Positions 44,990 to 56,763 of a stretch of DNA of 64,000 nucleotides are shown one piece after another. The position numbers and the translations under genes are program-made. Where the stretch lies: contig NC_088202.1 in NCBI RefSeq assembly GCF_037126465.1, forward strand, positions 29,124,213 through 29,188,212. The letters run 5' to 3'. The notes under the pieces are model-generated. The model was not told the DNA's origin. It saw nothing but the letters and a program-made list of their open reading frames with translations, and did not search any database. How positions within the stretch are numbered: position 1 is the stretch's first letter; each line of letters starts with the position of its first letter. The stretch comes from Ornithodoros turicata (lineage: Eukaryota > Arthropoda > Arachnida > Ixodida > Argasidae).

Positions 44990-46585
44990 AATAGTCACGC
45001 GTTTTAACTAAAAGTATTCTCCTGCCAGCATGTGGTTTGTATCTGAGAGCTAATGCTAATCACTATTGAGCTACTAGGGAATTCTCACTCAAATGTTCAT
45101 CCAATTTGTTTACAGTAAGTACAAAATTACATTGCGCACAAGTTTAATGCCAGCAAAATATTCCCAACTTCAGTCAGAAACTTAACGTTAAACTTAACGC
45201 CTACAAACCAATAAATTTGTTGTCATGAGCACCGGAAGTCAGGAGCCAAGGTGATTGAACTAAACTACGAGTAATGTGATACCAACTTGCTGTGAACTTT
45301 ACTTACGTTGGATAACATCGTACAACGTCAGTTACTCACTCACAAATGATTTATGTAACTGATTTGTACTTACCACGAAGTTTTCGCTGTGGATGTGATT
45401 GTCGATATGAAGCGACTAGCTCGATAGCAGACAACAGTGCTCTGCGCTGTTATTGGTTAAGTTCACTTAAAAAGTTTTAGGTAAAGCTGGACACATTTCT
45501 GCAATACAGCAGCACTTTATTTCTGAATGTCAACAAAAGAACATGTTGGTTTTCATTTTATTACATTTTCCCAGCCTTATTGCTGTTCCAACTGGCACCT
45601 GTTGTAGAGAGTTATTGCGGGTTCGCGGTTGGTTGTCGGGAACCGCGATGCGCACTCATAAGATGGCGCTCCTTGCCATGCGTCGGCTGGCGGCGGCACA
45701 CCGTCGGTCACACGCGCAGCGCCGACTGTGAGCGGAGCAATCGCGAGCTCGCGACCTCGCGAGGTGGCCAGGAACACGCCCCCGGTACAACGAGCAGGCC
45801 AACCGAGGGCATTTTGCCAACGGTGACGCATCTGCAACACCACATGACGCTCTGGCGTAAATAAGTGTCTGAGAGTTGCAGAGCCTAAGTTGATACTGTA
45901 CTAATTTTCAAATGCCTATTCTAATGCACACAAAAGTGCCACACAAGTTTTAGGCATCACAAAAGCCTCATCGCTTTTTGAGTAATAAGGGCTTGCGTCC
46001 TCACTAGGAAGCTCATTAATTATATCTTTACAAAATTACCGCTAGCAACGGAAGCTTTCCCGTTTGTGTTACCGCCTCCGTTACTGGCTCATATATGTTT
46101 CCGTTTCTGTGCCGGTTTTCGGTAAAGACCTCACCTACTGCCGTTTCATTCTTATTTTTCTTTTTAAATATTCAATGTAGCTAGCCTTCAGTAAACTTAA
46201 ACTTAGCTTAAAACTAAAATTAAAACTTCACCACTTCGTATATATTCAGAAATCTATTTGGGGTGCTCAAAGAATACGTGTAATGTTTTTTTAAACATAT
46301 CCAAACGTGGTTCCTTTGAACGTCGTTTTCGCTCATGCTTACGACTTACATGCCCTCTGCACTATTTCCTTATATGCTCCAGTTTGATAACCTATTTTAC
46401 TCTTAGTTCCGCGGTTCCTGCTCCTGGGAAGACTGTTCTCAATCTTTAGGTTGCTTCACTCAGCTGTATTTAAGAAATTTGTCCGTATCATTCAGATTAA
46501 TTCCGGAAAGGGAAGGGTTAAGGAGTTGCTATAATCCGGGTTCTGCAGCACCCGAATTATTAACGTTAATTATTTATTTATGTAC
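44990..46585. other. Intergenic stretch, nothing recognised
   Basis: A GC-rich patch at 45590-45850 has open frames on both strands without domains. The remainder is AT-rich. Confidence 0.35.
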
Positions 46586-46596
46586 AATCCTCAAGG

Positions 46597-48817
46597 CAGT
46601 TTTGGGTAAGTTACTTCTTAAAAGTAACTGAGTTACAGTTACAGGTTATCTGCCAAAAATAGTAACTAAGTTACAGTTATAGTTACGTTCTTAGTCAAGT
46701 AACTAGTTACAGTTACAGTTACTGAGATAAAGTAACTTAGTTACATTACAGTTACTTTTTATAAAATGATGACCATGAGAGGGTGATACAATTGTTAAAA
46801 ACATACATTTATTTACATTTACTGAAGTGCGATAAAAGTTGTCTTGCACTTAACCAGGTTAATACGCGGATATGCCACACGGAAAAATACATGTGCATGC
46901 AGCGTGGCGCATCACGGTGAAAAAGAAAAGCACGGTGACACGCATGTGTTTCGTACCGTGTAGAGAGAGAGAGACATACACAAGGACAAGGAACTCGCCT
47001 CAAGATGCTCTTTCAGGTTTGAAGTTGACATCCTGTTTGCCGAGTACGTCTTATTCCATAGCGTGCACTTTGCAATTAAATCATTCTGGTCCTTCCATGA
47101 TAAAAACTCGAAGCTTGCTTCATAGAGCGGCCACGGAAGCTTATGATAGAAACAACCGGAGCAGGATTAGCCATTGCACTGGTCGGAGCGCAAGTGGGGT
47201 GTAGGAAAAAATGTTCCCGGAAAAAACGTCCCCGGAAAAATATCAAGCTTCCCAGCCCCTCAGGTAGGATTACAGCGCAAAACAATGCACCGACTTCGAT
47301 TTGATCATATCAAAGAAAGTATTTAAAATTCAACTACGTACATACCTACAGCTGCGGGTGGAATAGAGTAAGTTACAAGGGTGCATCAAGGATATTATTC
47401 TTAATACGCACGAAACAACGGTGAGGCGAGTAGAAGGAAATGCCGCCCATTATATTGCTTTATTTTTTTCTGCAATTCTATATTTATTCACGTACTTCCT
47501 GATCCACATGTGTTCGGCTGAGGTTAAAACCGTATCGTCCGTCCAATGCCGCGCAAAAATTGCTCCAGGCTCTTCTCTCCCGGTGTGTAATGCATACAAA
47601 GATTCCGATGCTGCATTTGCAGATTCAGTGTCGTCGGTTTTACACGCTTTTTTGGCGGTATTCCTATTGCTTCTTGATGAATTAAAACAGACCTGTGTGG
47701 GTATCCCCATGTAAATGCGACAACAAATGTATCCTTAGACGGTAATTGTGGACAGGCTTAGCTTCAACTTACTCCTTGGAACACGTTGGCCCTTACTTGT
47801 GAGCACAGAATAAGCATCAGCAATGACAGGACGATCAATAAATGTACGGCAACAAACTGCGGCCTAAATACCATGCGATCGTATCCCCAACACGCCGTTC
47901 TGTTCAGTCGCACGTTCTGTTCTGATGCCTGTTCTGTCTGTAGCTCATGTCCTCGTCTTTCGCGTCCCCAAATATTGCAGTATGCTATCCCACCAACGAG
48001 CCCAACTTTCTGCACTTGTTCAACACCCCGATTTTGTTTTTTGGGGAAACTCCTGGAAACCGCTCCACAGGTGACACTTCTTCCGGGGACCTTCAGCTTA
48101 TTGCTTGGAAATAAGTTGACCCTCATTTGAGTCATTTCACAGCACACAATAAGCATTAGCAATAACAGGATGCTCAGTAAACATGCTACAACAAACTGCC
48201 GTCTAAATACCATGCGATCCTGACCTCAACACCGTTATGTTGTTTCTTTCCGGAACTCCCAGTAGCCTTTCCACAGGGGACATTTTTTCCGGGGACATTC
48301 TTTCCGGGGTCGTTTTTTCCGGGGACATTTTTTCCGTCTCCCAGATTGAGCTGACCAGAAAGTTTCTCTTTGTGCATAATCATTCCCTTGTCCATATCCA
48401 CAGGAGGTAGGATCCCGTGCAAGGGCAGTGACACTATTACTCACATATGACTCACTCCGACCGTTGAGGGTCACTAACTTCAACTAATTTCTGTTCGCAA
48501 AGCTGGAATTACCTGCTTGGTTAAGAGCCCAAGGCACGGGGCACATACCGATTACGGATAAAAGGAAGGAAGACACTGTTAGGGGGAAGTAGGGGAAGGT
48601 AGGGGAAAGAAAAAAAGGAACGACATTTATTCGAGTAACTAGTTACATTTTTAAGTTACATTCACAGAAATAGTAACTAGTTACAGTTAAAAGCTACTTT
48701 TCTGGAAATGTAACTAGTTACTGTAACTAGTAAGTACTAGTTACTGTAACTAGTTACCCTCAAAAGTAACTAGTTACAGTTACAAGTTAAAAGTAACTTA
48801 GTTACTACCCAAGACTG
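46597..48817. mobile_element. hAT-like non-autonomous element, 2221 bp, 8-bp TSD CCTCAAGG
   Basis: The left end CAGTTTTGGGTAAGTTAC and the right end (reverse complement CAGTCTTGGGTAGTAAC) are flanked by CCTCAAGG (46589-46596 and 48818-48825). Subterminal arrays of AGTAACTAGTTACAGTTAC words fill about 46610-46760 and 48635-48805. No hAT transposase motif is seen. The centre carries the duplicated segment described at 47764-48330 and CCCCGGAAAAA-type runs near 47205-47245 and 48255-48340. Confidence 0.92.
47764..48330. repeat. Two diverged tandem copies of an about 330-bp unit with a hydrophobic frame
   Basis: Segments around 47770-47885 and 48100-48215 are related direct copies (shared AATAAGCAT-AGCAATGACAGGA and CTAAATACCATGCGATC), each followed by a TTCCGGGGAC-type run. 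The minus-strand frame 48213-47764 (149 codons) is open across both, so its peptide contains two leader-like segments starting MVFRRQFVV and MVFRPQFVA. Whether it is expressed is unknown. Confidence 0.6.
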
Positions 48818-48889
48818 CCTCAAGGACCCTACAAGGGCGTTACATGAGAGGGAGCAAAAACGATACATTGGCAACATATCATGACAGAC

Positions 48890-49060
48890 AACAACAACAA
48901 CATAGATGAATGGATGATGATGATGTGGGATGTTTCCCTGCGTTGAGTGCAGGACCCTACCCCATTCCAAAGAGGTTCATATGAGAGGATGACGAGGGAA
49001 GGAAATCCCTACAGTTCGTGAAGGAGGCCGGTGGCCCTCAGAAAGGAAAGTGACAGAGTA
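48890..49060 (-). mobile_element. LINE 3' UTR fragment, same family as 27470-27907
   Basis: About 160 bases match the 3' UTR and ATC/TTG tail at 27480-27650, including GGGATGTTTCCCTGCGTTGA and GGAGGCCGGTGGCCCT. It lies directly beside the CR1-like LINE end. Confidence 0.8.
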
Positions 49061-49129
49061 ACATTGACCATGGCATAAGAAACATAGTAACATTGACCAA
49101 ATAACCAAGAACATGAAACAGGACATATA

Positions 49130-49684
49130 AAAAATAGTGTTAATAAGCAATTAAACATGAATACGCAGCTACGGTAGGCATATTAGACACCGATGTACAT
49201 GGACAGTGAACGTTTGAATGTGGCATGATCTGTGATTGTGACCAAGGACTGGGGAATGCCATTCCATTCAACGACTACGCGTATAAGAAAAAGGAAAATA
49301 AGTATTGGGACGTTCGTCCATTGATGGCTTCTAGTTTCAATGAATGATCCAATCGTGGGGACACATATGAATCAGGCGAAAGAAAATGACGTAGAATATG
49401 GACACCAACCATGAACTTATCAAACAAGCAAAGGCGGACGCATCTTCTGCGGAGATCAAGGTCGAGAAGGTCAATAGAACGCTTAATAGAAGAGGTACCA
49501 GAAGGGTAATGACAAGTAGCAGTGATAAAACGTGCTGCACGACTTTGGACACTTTCGAGGAGGTCAATTAGGTTGGCTGTGTGGTGCTAATGTTAGGTTC
49601 CGTTTTAAAAATCAAACTTTTCTATTAGTGTCGTTTACTATGGTATGGACGTGAGTGGACCACTAAAGGTTGGAAGTGAGGTGC
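49130..49684 (-). mobile_element. CR1-like LINE, C-terminal part of ORF2 (segment 3 of 3)
   Basis: On minus the text GLHLTSNL, WSTHVHTIVNDTNRK, FLKRNLTLAPHS, then ANLIDLLESVQSRAARFI, LDLDLRRRCVRLCLF and LEAINGRTSQYLF is the distal part of a CR1/Jockey-type ORF2. Scattered stops show that it is dead. It continues directly from the segment at 53641-54240 across the insertion 49694-53631. Confidence 0.82.
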
Positions 49685-50155
49685 AATCCTAAGGGGTCTA
49701 GGACTTTTCGGTACAGGACCTTTCGGTACGGACATTTCGGTACACGGACATTTCGGTACACGGAACTTTCGGTACGCGGACCTTTCGGTACATGGACATT
49801 TCGGTACACGGCCACACCGCTGGAAGGTGGTCTTCGGCTTCTTAGTCATAAAACGGTGACTTTCTTTTTTTTTTCGAGTACCTAAAATTGCGAGTACCCA
49901 GACTATGCATTAATCATGCAATGCGTTGTTTCAGTATGTCATCCAAGGGAAATACTCGAAGCATCCCATGCACGATACATGTCTTTAGATGGTCGCCGCG
50001 AAAAGTATAATTTCCAGGCATTCCCTCTTCAGGGAGTGGCAGCCATAAGGCCGAAAAATCGAATCCCCGAACAAACCGAAAGTCAAAATTCAAGGCTAAG
50101 GTTAGGTTAAATTTTCTTTATATTGTTAGTTCAAAAAGAGTGTTTACAGTTTACA

Positions 50156-52632
50156 GGTAGCAGATCATACCCTCCAAACGCCCATTTCCACCAACGTCCC
50201 AATTCAACCAAAAGCTCATTTCCTCCAAAAAAATATTCGGAGGTTCTGGGCTTTCGGTTGATCTGGGCATGCGGGTGGCAGTGACCCATATCCCCGAAAT
50301 GATCTTTTCATCCAAGCGCCCAGAACCACCGAAAGCGGGATACTTCAAAGGACACGCTTCCCCCGTTTTTCAGGGAGAGGAGGAAGGGTGAGCGGTTCCC
50401 AAGTATGCAGGAATCCGATGTACAGCTCGAGGCAGAATTAACTGGAACGCCATTTCGACTGGCGGAGCTAAACTCGGGGAGAGAACAACCCTAGCGGCTC
50501 TTACGAGAAATAAAGGCAAATAGTGTTCCGATTGTCCCACTGTTGCTGTGTTGCTGTGGAGGTGTAAGCCTTGCCATGAGCTATTGACTCGGCGTTGCCA
50601 TTAGCTGTGGTTATAGTCGTGATGTTCGTTTGTGTTTGCGGCGATTATGTGAAGGTGTATGCCGGCTGATATCGCACGGATACGATGCCTTTATCTCATT
50701 GATACACGCGAAAGTGGTCGCGTTCGCTCAGTGTGGCATTTTCAGATTTGTGATAAAACAAATGAGGATGCACGGGGTACAGTGGAAAATTTATTGGAGT
50801 TGCTGTCCACCTTTGCGCGTATCAATGAGATAACAGCACCGTATCCGCGTGATATCGGCCAGCATACACCTTTACATAATCGTCTCAAACCCAAACAAAC
50901 ATCGCAATGATAACCACCGTTGAGAGTAATGCCGAGTCAACTCATGCCGAGGCGGACAGCCTCGCAGCATCATGGCGAGTGGTGGTCATCAGGTGGAAAC
51001 TTTTTTTTTTGCCAGATCCCGAGCAGTCAAGCAATCTTGCATGTTCGCGTGGCACTTTCCGTGCGCCCGGAATTTCCCAGCTATTACTTTTTTCGTCCGG
51101 GCTCGAAACGATGGAGCAGCGGGTTGCCCAGCTATATCCGGTGTCGTCAAATCCGCACTGCAACGGTGGCGAGTGCTCTCATTGGACTGCACGTCGAAGT
51201 TCACGTGATTTAGCAGACGACGAAACCCGAAGACCGGCGACCGCGGTGGCCGTACCGTGATCCAAGTGTACGAACTCTTCCCTGATTCAAAAGGGATGAG
51301 GCGAGCCTGATCCTGATCCTAAAACCGCCAGATCCCTGGCACTCATGGCAACTGTCACATGATCCAGCTCCGGAGCCGACCTAGCAATTTCCGAGCGCCA
51401 GGCAGTGTTGTAATTAAATGACCACCCCAATTCGCCATAAGCAGGACAGTGGAAACATTATTTCCCTTTACTGCTCCTAAGCGCCGCTAGGGGGATTCTC
51501 TTCCCTATTCAGCGGTCGAAGTGGCGTTCCAGTTAACTCTGCTTCGAGTTGTACTTCCGTCAACCCGCCAGAGAGGGTCACGTGGGTTCCTGCTTGCTGC
51601 TCATCCGGTGCTCGAAATGTTTTGTAGCGTGAGGTATGCGGTCCGTTGATTTGCACAGCTTCCTTTGTTCCCCTGCTTACTAATAATTCTCCTTACAGAT
51701 GTAACATATATGACTAATATAAATATGAGAGCTGATGCACGAGATCTATATTAAAGAGGCTTGAGCGTAGTTGGATAGAAATGACACGACACTCGGTGTG
51801 TACAAATGAGATCGCGTTCAAGAAGTGATCTGAACGAAGAGGTATCCCGAAAATGAATTTTGTTGGTATGCACGTTGCTGACGGGAGAAGCACTATCTTC
51901 GGTAGGTCATGGAAGTCTGCTGATTCACGGATAAAGAGCATGGTGGGAGTGGTATGTTCTGCGGCTGGAACATTTAGCGGGTCGGCGGAAAACACACAAA
52001 CCTCAAGCGCCTTCAGAGGAGATCGACAGTTCAGACGATATGTTGGTTTCATGCATTCATACTGTTTGCAAGCTTTTTCTAGGGGTTGTTTCAGCCGGTT
52101 ACTAGCGTGTTTTCTGAACGTCTGAACTGTATTAACAGAACGCATAAAAGAAAAGTAAAGGAGGAGGTCCTTTTTGTAACCTTCTTCGAAACCTGCGAAG
52201 TGGGCGCTTTGTTGCTATTTGCTTTTCACTATGATGACCTACACAGTGCCCGGAGCCCGGTCACTCACATGGAAAATATCTCTCTGTTCGGATCGGATCA
52301 TTTCTTGAACACGATCGACATTAATAACACCTTTCCTTTGCAAACTTCACTTCTGACTCAGTTGCAGGATTGGATTCCCGCACACCCAAAAACCGCTCAG
52401 CCTTCGTCCTCTCCGTGACAAACAGAGGAATCGTGTCCTTTCAAGTATCCCGCTTTCGGTGGTTCTGGGCGCTCGGATGAAAAGAGCTTTTGGGGGATAT
52501 GGGTCACTGCCACGCGCGTGCCCAGATCAACCGAAAGTCCAGAACCTCCGAACATTTTTTCGGATGAAATGAGCTTTTGGTTGATTTGGGACGTCGGTGG
52601 AAACGGGCATTTGGAGGATATGAGGCCTAACC
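50156..52632. mobile_element. Nested element, 2477 bp, about 200-bp inverted ends, 9-bp TSD CAGTTTACA
   Basis: CAGTTTACA lies at 50147-50155 and 52633-52641. The left end (GGTAGCAGATCATACCCTCC) and the right end (reverse complement GGTTAGGCCTCATATCCTCC) match as inverted repeats extending to about 50350 and 52440. The interior has several short open frames (for example 50659-50910 on plus, 83 codons, and 52145-51714 on minus, 143 codons) without recognisable domains. They could be captured host sequence, as Mutator-like elements often carry, but that is speculation. Confidence 0.85.
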
Positions 52633-52649
52633 CAGTTTACATGCGCTTG

Positions 52650-52800
52650 GACGGACATTATGTTGAAATCTTGGGCGAAAAAATTGAACAATGTCTCTTC
52701 GGCCTTCAGATATGTCGGTGTTTTGATTTTTCGGCCCTTCGTCTGTTGGCCGTTTTAGTCTTTTGGCCTTTCGTGTTTTAACCTTTTGATGGGTTTCCCT
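52650..52800. repeat. Degenerate TTTCGGCC/TTTTGGCC array
   Basis: The words CTTCGGCC, TTTTCGGCCC, TTGGCCGTTT and TTTTGGCCTTTCG follow one another between about 52695 and 52790. This may be the end of an older array element. Confidence 0.45.
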
Positions 52801-53295
52801 CTGCAGGACAGATAAGGGCTCAAGAATGGTAGTAAATGTGGTGACGGGAGTGTAGATGTTCCCCTAAAATTGCCTGTATCTGAATGCTGCAATGATCGCA
52901 AAGTAGCCTTTCTGCAGTGCCTTACGGGTGGCAACCAGAAGGGCGTAGGAAAGAATGACCCCGGAGAAAACGTTCCCAAAAAAAAAATGCCCCCGGTATA
53001 GCAGGCGGGCATTTTTATCTGGCTTATTTTGTCCTACTCTCTTTCACTGAAAACATCCCAGATGCCCATTGTTAATGTAGGTCGTCAAAAATGTTATGTT
53101 CGTAAAAAAGGAAATGAAGATGTTGCTGGACTTTTCAGCAAACGTATTTTCGTGGAAAGCCGTTAAAAAAAGAAAGAAAGAGAGGTCATGTTATTTTTGA
53201 TTTACAGTGAACAACGCAACGGACAACGAACTGATGTTTTCCTACTTGCAAAACCTTGTAATGCCCTTCCTTATACAGGGTGTCTTTTTTATACA

Positions 53296-53440
53296 GATTT
53301 TTTTATTAAAAATCTATAAGAGTCCCAGATATGCCGTTTGGGTGACAATAGCTGGCAAAGAATATCTGCCGTCCCAGAGATGTTAGAAGTGAAAACAGGA
53401 CGTCTGTAGCTCATACATTTTTAATAAAAATTCTGTATTG
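53296..53440. repeat. Hairpin with about 26-bp AT-rich inverted arms
   Basis: TACAGATTTTTTTATTAAAA at 53296 is matched by the inverse of TTTTAATAAAAATTCTGTA near 53420-53438. It is preceded by ACAGGGTGTC, which resembles a mariner-type end. Confidence 0.5.
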
Positions 53441-53640
53441 AGAACAAAACACGTTGTCATAACCAATAAGTCGAAGACCATATTCCAGCGGTATGGCCGT
53501 GTAGCGAAATGTCCTTGTACCGAAAGGTCCGTGTACCGAAACGTTCGTGTACCGAAAGGTCCGTGTACCGAGAGGTCCGTGTACCGAAAGGTCCTGTACC
53601 GAAATGTCCTGTACCAAAAGGTCCGTATCCCAATCCTAAG

Positions 53641-54240
53641 TGCTTATATGTAGTTGCAGTAGGTATGAGAGACCCGTTGAGTTCGTATTTGCAGTTGCAG
53701 GCTTGTTTGGAGCGGGAAAAGGACATATGCACACATTTTGATACGTTAAGGGGAAGCTTCCATGACGAGCAGCATGAGCTAATGGTGTCAAGATGTTGCT
53801 GAAGAGAAACGGAATCTGACGGGGTACTTATGTGCCGATACAGCACGCAGTCATCAGCAAAAAGACGAAGTGACAATGAAACAGAATTTGGTAAGTCATT
53901 GATGAATATTAAAAACAAGAGAGGCCCCAGGACACCTTGAGCCTTGGGGGACGCCAGAAACTACAGGAAAAAGGGAAGATCACGTGCCATTTATTCGCGT
54001 TGCCTGTGAGCGATTATACAGATAGGTATGAATCCGTCCCAACACATTACTATCAAATTTAAGATTGGATAGCTTACACAGAAGAAAAGAGTGACAGACA
54101 GAGTCAAAATCTTTCCTGAAGTCCAGGAAGACAGCGTCAGTTCTGATGTTACGATCAAGGTTAGATTGTAGGTCATGAACGAAACAGGAAAGTTGAGTGT
54201 CACAGGTGTGAAGAACAGAAGGACTGAAAGCGGGTCTAAG
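53641..54240 (-). mobile_element. CR1-like LINE, reverse transcriptase core (segment 2 of 3)
   Basis: On minus, in shifting frames: CDTQLSCFVHDLQSNLD, VFLDFRKDFDSV (usual A/F-x-D-x-x-K-A-F-D), VVSGVPQGS, FLIFINDLPNSVSLSLRLFADDCVLYR with an intact F-A-D-D catalytic box, SSWKLPLNVSKC and TYKHLG. The last motif abuts the insertion 49694-53631 and resumes at 49684. Confidence 0.9.
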
Positions 54241-54309
54241 AAATAGCTTTAATCAGAACAAGTGAGCGAGACCTTTGCCCAAGCAGCACAATGTACTGAA
54301 AATCGAGTG

Positions 54310-55257
54310 CAATAGGGGTGGACGGGTAGATGGAAGATCTTGAACAGACTCTTGAAACTAAGGAACATTGATAAGACACATACCGTCCACCCCTATTGCT
54401 AACGCGTTACATTCGAGTAGTGAAATATGGTAACGCATTACATTTGGGAGAAAAGTAATGAGTAACGTAACGTCATTACATTTTTAATAACTAACGCGTA
54501 ACGGCGTTATGCGTTACTGCGTGTTCGGGAACATTGCTTCATCGTCTAAACTTGAAAGCTTGAGCGAGGACCGTGCCTGCAGAATCCCGGAAAATCCCCG
54601 ATATTTTCTATTCATCTTCAAGAATGACAAGAAGGTCACATCGGCACCCACGAAGAACGCAAAAGAAGGGTTCTTGACCTATTCTGGTTGAGATGTCACC
54701 TTTGTTTACCACCACTGTTTTTCACTCCCTCTGGTATTTTTCGGACGAATGGGGCAAAAGCGACAGAAAAATAGCCTCTACCCTCTGAACAAGTAACAAA
54801 GTACCAAGGGATTGGCTGTTTGGATTTGTACTGTGTGAGATAAGAGGTCACCGTCTCTATCAACCTTGACAAGGAGCACTCACTGGTCATTGGGCGTCCT
54901 CTCAGCCAAACGTGCGAAGCTCACAGATGAAAATTTTGAACATCAACTACTTCTGTGTTGCAATAAATCGTACATGTAAGTTGTGTTCATGCGTGACCCT
55001 TGTGTGTGCCCAACATTGCTTGTATAGATTTGCACTTCTGTGACTCAACTACAAATTGTACATATTATAAGGACAAGTGGTGAAGTAATGCAAAAGTAAC
55101 GGCATTACTTATCAGAAGTAACGGCGTTAGTAACGCGTTACCTACTACCGCAACAGTAACGAATACGTAACGCGTTACTTTTTGAAAGAAGTAGTGAGTA
55201 ACGGTAAACACAAAACTAACTAGTAACTACAAAATAAAAGTAACTTCCCCACCTATG
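54310..55257. mobile_element. Probable hAT-like element with TAACG arrays, ends less certain
   Basis: Arrays of GTAACGCGTTAC words occupy 54400-54520 and 55085-55245 around an array-free centre. The outer sequences CAATAGGGGTGG (54310) and, inverted, CATAGGTGGGGAAG (ending 55257) may be the ends, but no matching 8-bp duplication is visible. A 16-bp inverse of the left end (CCGTCCACCCCTATTG at 54383-54398) suggests a secondary rearrangement. It separates the CR1-like LINE segments. Confidence 0.55.
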
Positions 55258-55259
55258 AT

Positions 55260-55768
55260 TCAAAGTGCATGCAGGTCAGCTGGCCACCAGCTCCTCTTTT
55301 TCTTCACATACGAGTTTCAACAACAGGAGTAACTTTTGCGGAAGCCATGTTAGTGCTCGTAAAAGAAATTATTTTCTTCGAGACGTGAGATGCAGGAGAA
55401 GATGATATGCTCAATAATTTTCGATGGAACGCTGGTTAGCGAAATGGGACGGTAATTAAGTGGACATGATTTATCGCCATTTTTGAAAACAGAGATGACC
55501 TTCGCCAGTCACCCGGTATCTCCTTGTCTATGAGCGACTGGGTGAAGATAACTGACAGGCATGCCACAGATATTAGCCTAGTATTCTTGAGGGTCTTTGC
55601 ATTTATGCCGTCAAAACTAGCGCACGATGGTAGCTTCATTGTTTTAATGATCTTTGTAATGCCCTCAACCGATTTTCTTCCTTTTTGGTTACCCACAAAC
55701 GCGTTGTTGGAGTAGCCAGTCCTAACTGGGTCGGGACTAACCTCTCCATATTTTTCTTTCCTTTCCAA
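55260..55768 (-). mobile_element. CR1-like LINE, N-terminal reverse transcriptase part (segment 1 of 3)
   Basis: The minus frame from 55768 contains SFDGINAKTLKNTR, then [14 protein letters not shown] with a frameshift, and further downstream [19 protein letters not shown] and HGFRKSYSC-like text. These are the leading motifs of a CR1-type reverse transcriptase. It is probably the same copy as 53641-54240, allowing for the element at 54310-55257. Confidence 0.8.
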
Positions 55769-55769
55769 T

Positions 55770-56754
55770 CCAATCCAATCAACCGATATGGTAACTTCTC
55801 TCGTGGGGGGAAGGTGGAGGGTAGGTTAACACAAATTATTTTGGTTTCCTTTCCTGCTCCAGATATCCTGTGTGTGCGATATCTGTTTCTGCTTCTATTA
55901 CCGTTAGCTATTAGATTTCCGATATAATACCGTTTCCTGCTACCGCTTATGGCTAGCACTGCGATAAAGTATCCACTGGGGCGCCGAAGCACCCCACTAA
56001 TTCTCACTAAGAATAAGGCTAATGTTATCTGTTCAATGGAGTGTCTCCTAATTGCAGATCTTCTGATTACCCGAAGGGGAAAAAACAGCAAACGAACAAA
56101 ACCCGCATGATACATAACACTTGCCACTCAACTGATGAAACAGCCAAAGAGATGCCCACGTAAATTGGGTAAAGAAGATCGCAATGTGATCAGCATGGAG
56201 ATAGTCATAGAAGACCGCAAGGCGCATAAGCAATCATCTAAATCCTGATATCTGCCCCTTTTTTCTCTTGAAGCTTGATGTGTCGACCCAGCATGAGTGA
56301 CCCGACGACTTCGATTTTAATTTACACGATGCATTAGGAGCCTCAATACGACCAATTTCTTCTAGATATGAAATAGTTCGTATAGCACCAAGCAACACGA
56401 CTGATAACATCTTTTTCTTGCCCGACTCACATTATGAATATTGGGATGATCACATTATGAAGATCTGGGATGTGATTTTCCAGGAAACACGGTCGAAACG
56501 GCGGTCACCAGGACATTCACTGAAACACACGTAATTGGTGTTATGAGCGTGTCATACGATGACATTTTTTTTTTCTCTGTAGTCGTCAATGGAAAGGCAG
56601 AAATGCGCCCCTGACACATAACTGTCGTGAAGCAGTTCTGTTGGAATCATGTACCACCAGCGAAGAAAGGCTAGGTGTAACTCAGGAATGCGGCAAATGA
56701 ATCGTTTAATTCCGCCCAGCCTATCGTAATACTGCTTCTTCTAACGCCGTACAA
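55770..56754. other. Intergenic stretch, nothing certain
   Basis: A 163-codon minus frame (56127-55636) overlaps the LINE start and has no domain. The remainder shows nothing recognisable. Confidence 0.35.
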
Positions 56755-56763
56755 CGCTCATAC

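Larger units (their letters stand above)
49694..53631. mobile_element. Foldback/MULE-like element, 3938 bp, 9-bp TSD AATCCTAAG, inserted in the CR1-like LINE
   Basis: AATCCTAAG occurs at 49685-49693 and 53632-53640, and the LINE reading resumes across it. The ends GGGTCTAGGACTTTTCGGTA and (reverse complement) GGGATACGGACCTTTTGGTA are followed by arrays of GGACCTTTCGGTACA units (about 49705-49805 and 53500-53625). Duplications of 9 bp with GG-starting ends fit Mutator-like or foldback elements; the superfamily is inferred, not proven. No transposase was seen. The element contains a second one at 50156-52632. Confidence 0.85.

Noticed and set aside
46610..48805. CRISPR-like array of regularly spaced GTTAC repeats
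   Set aside because: Units are contiguous and degenerate without unique spacers, and they lie at the inverted ends of a transposon in eukaryotic DNA.
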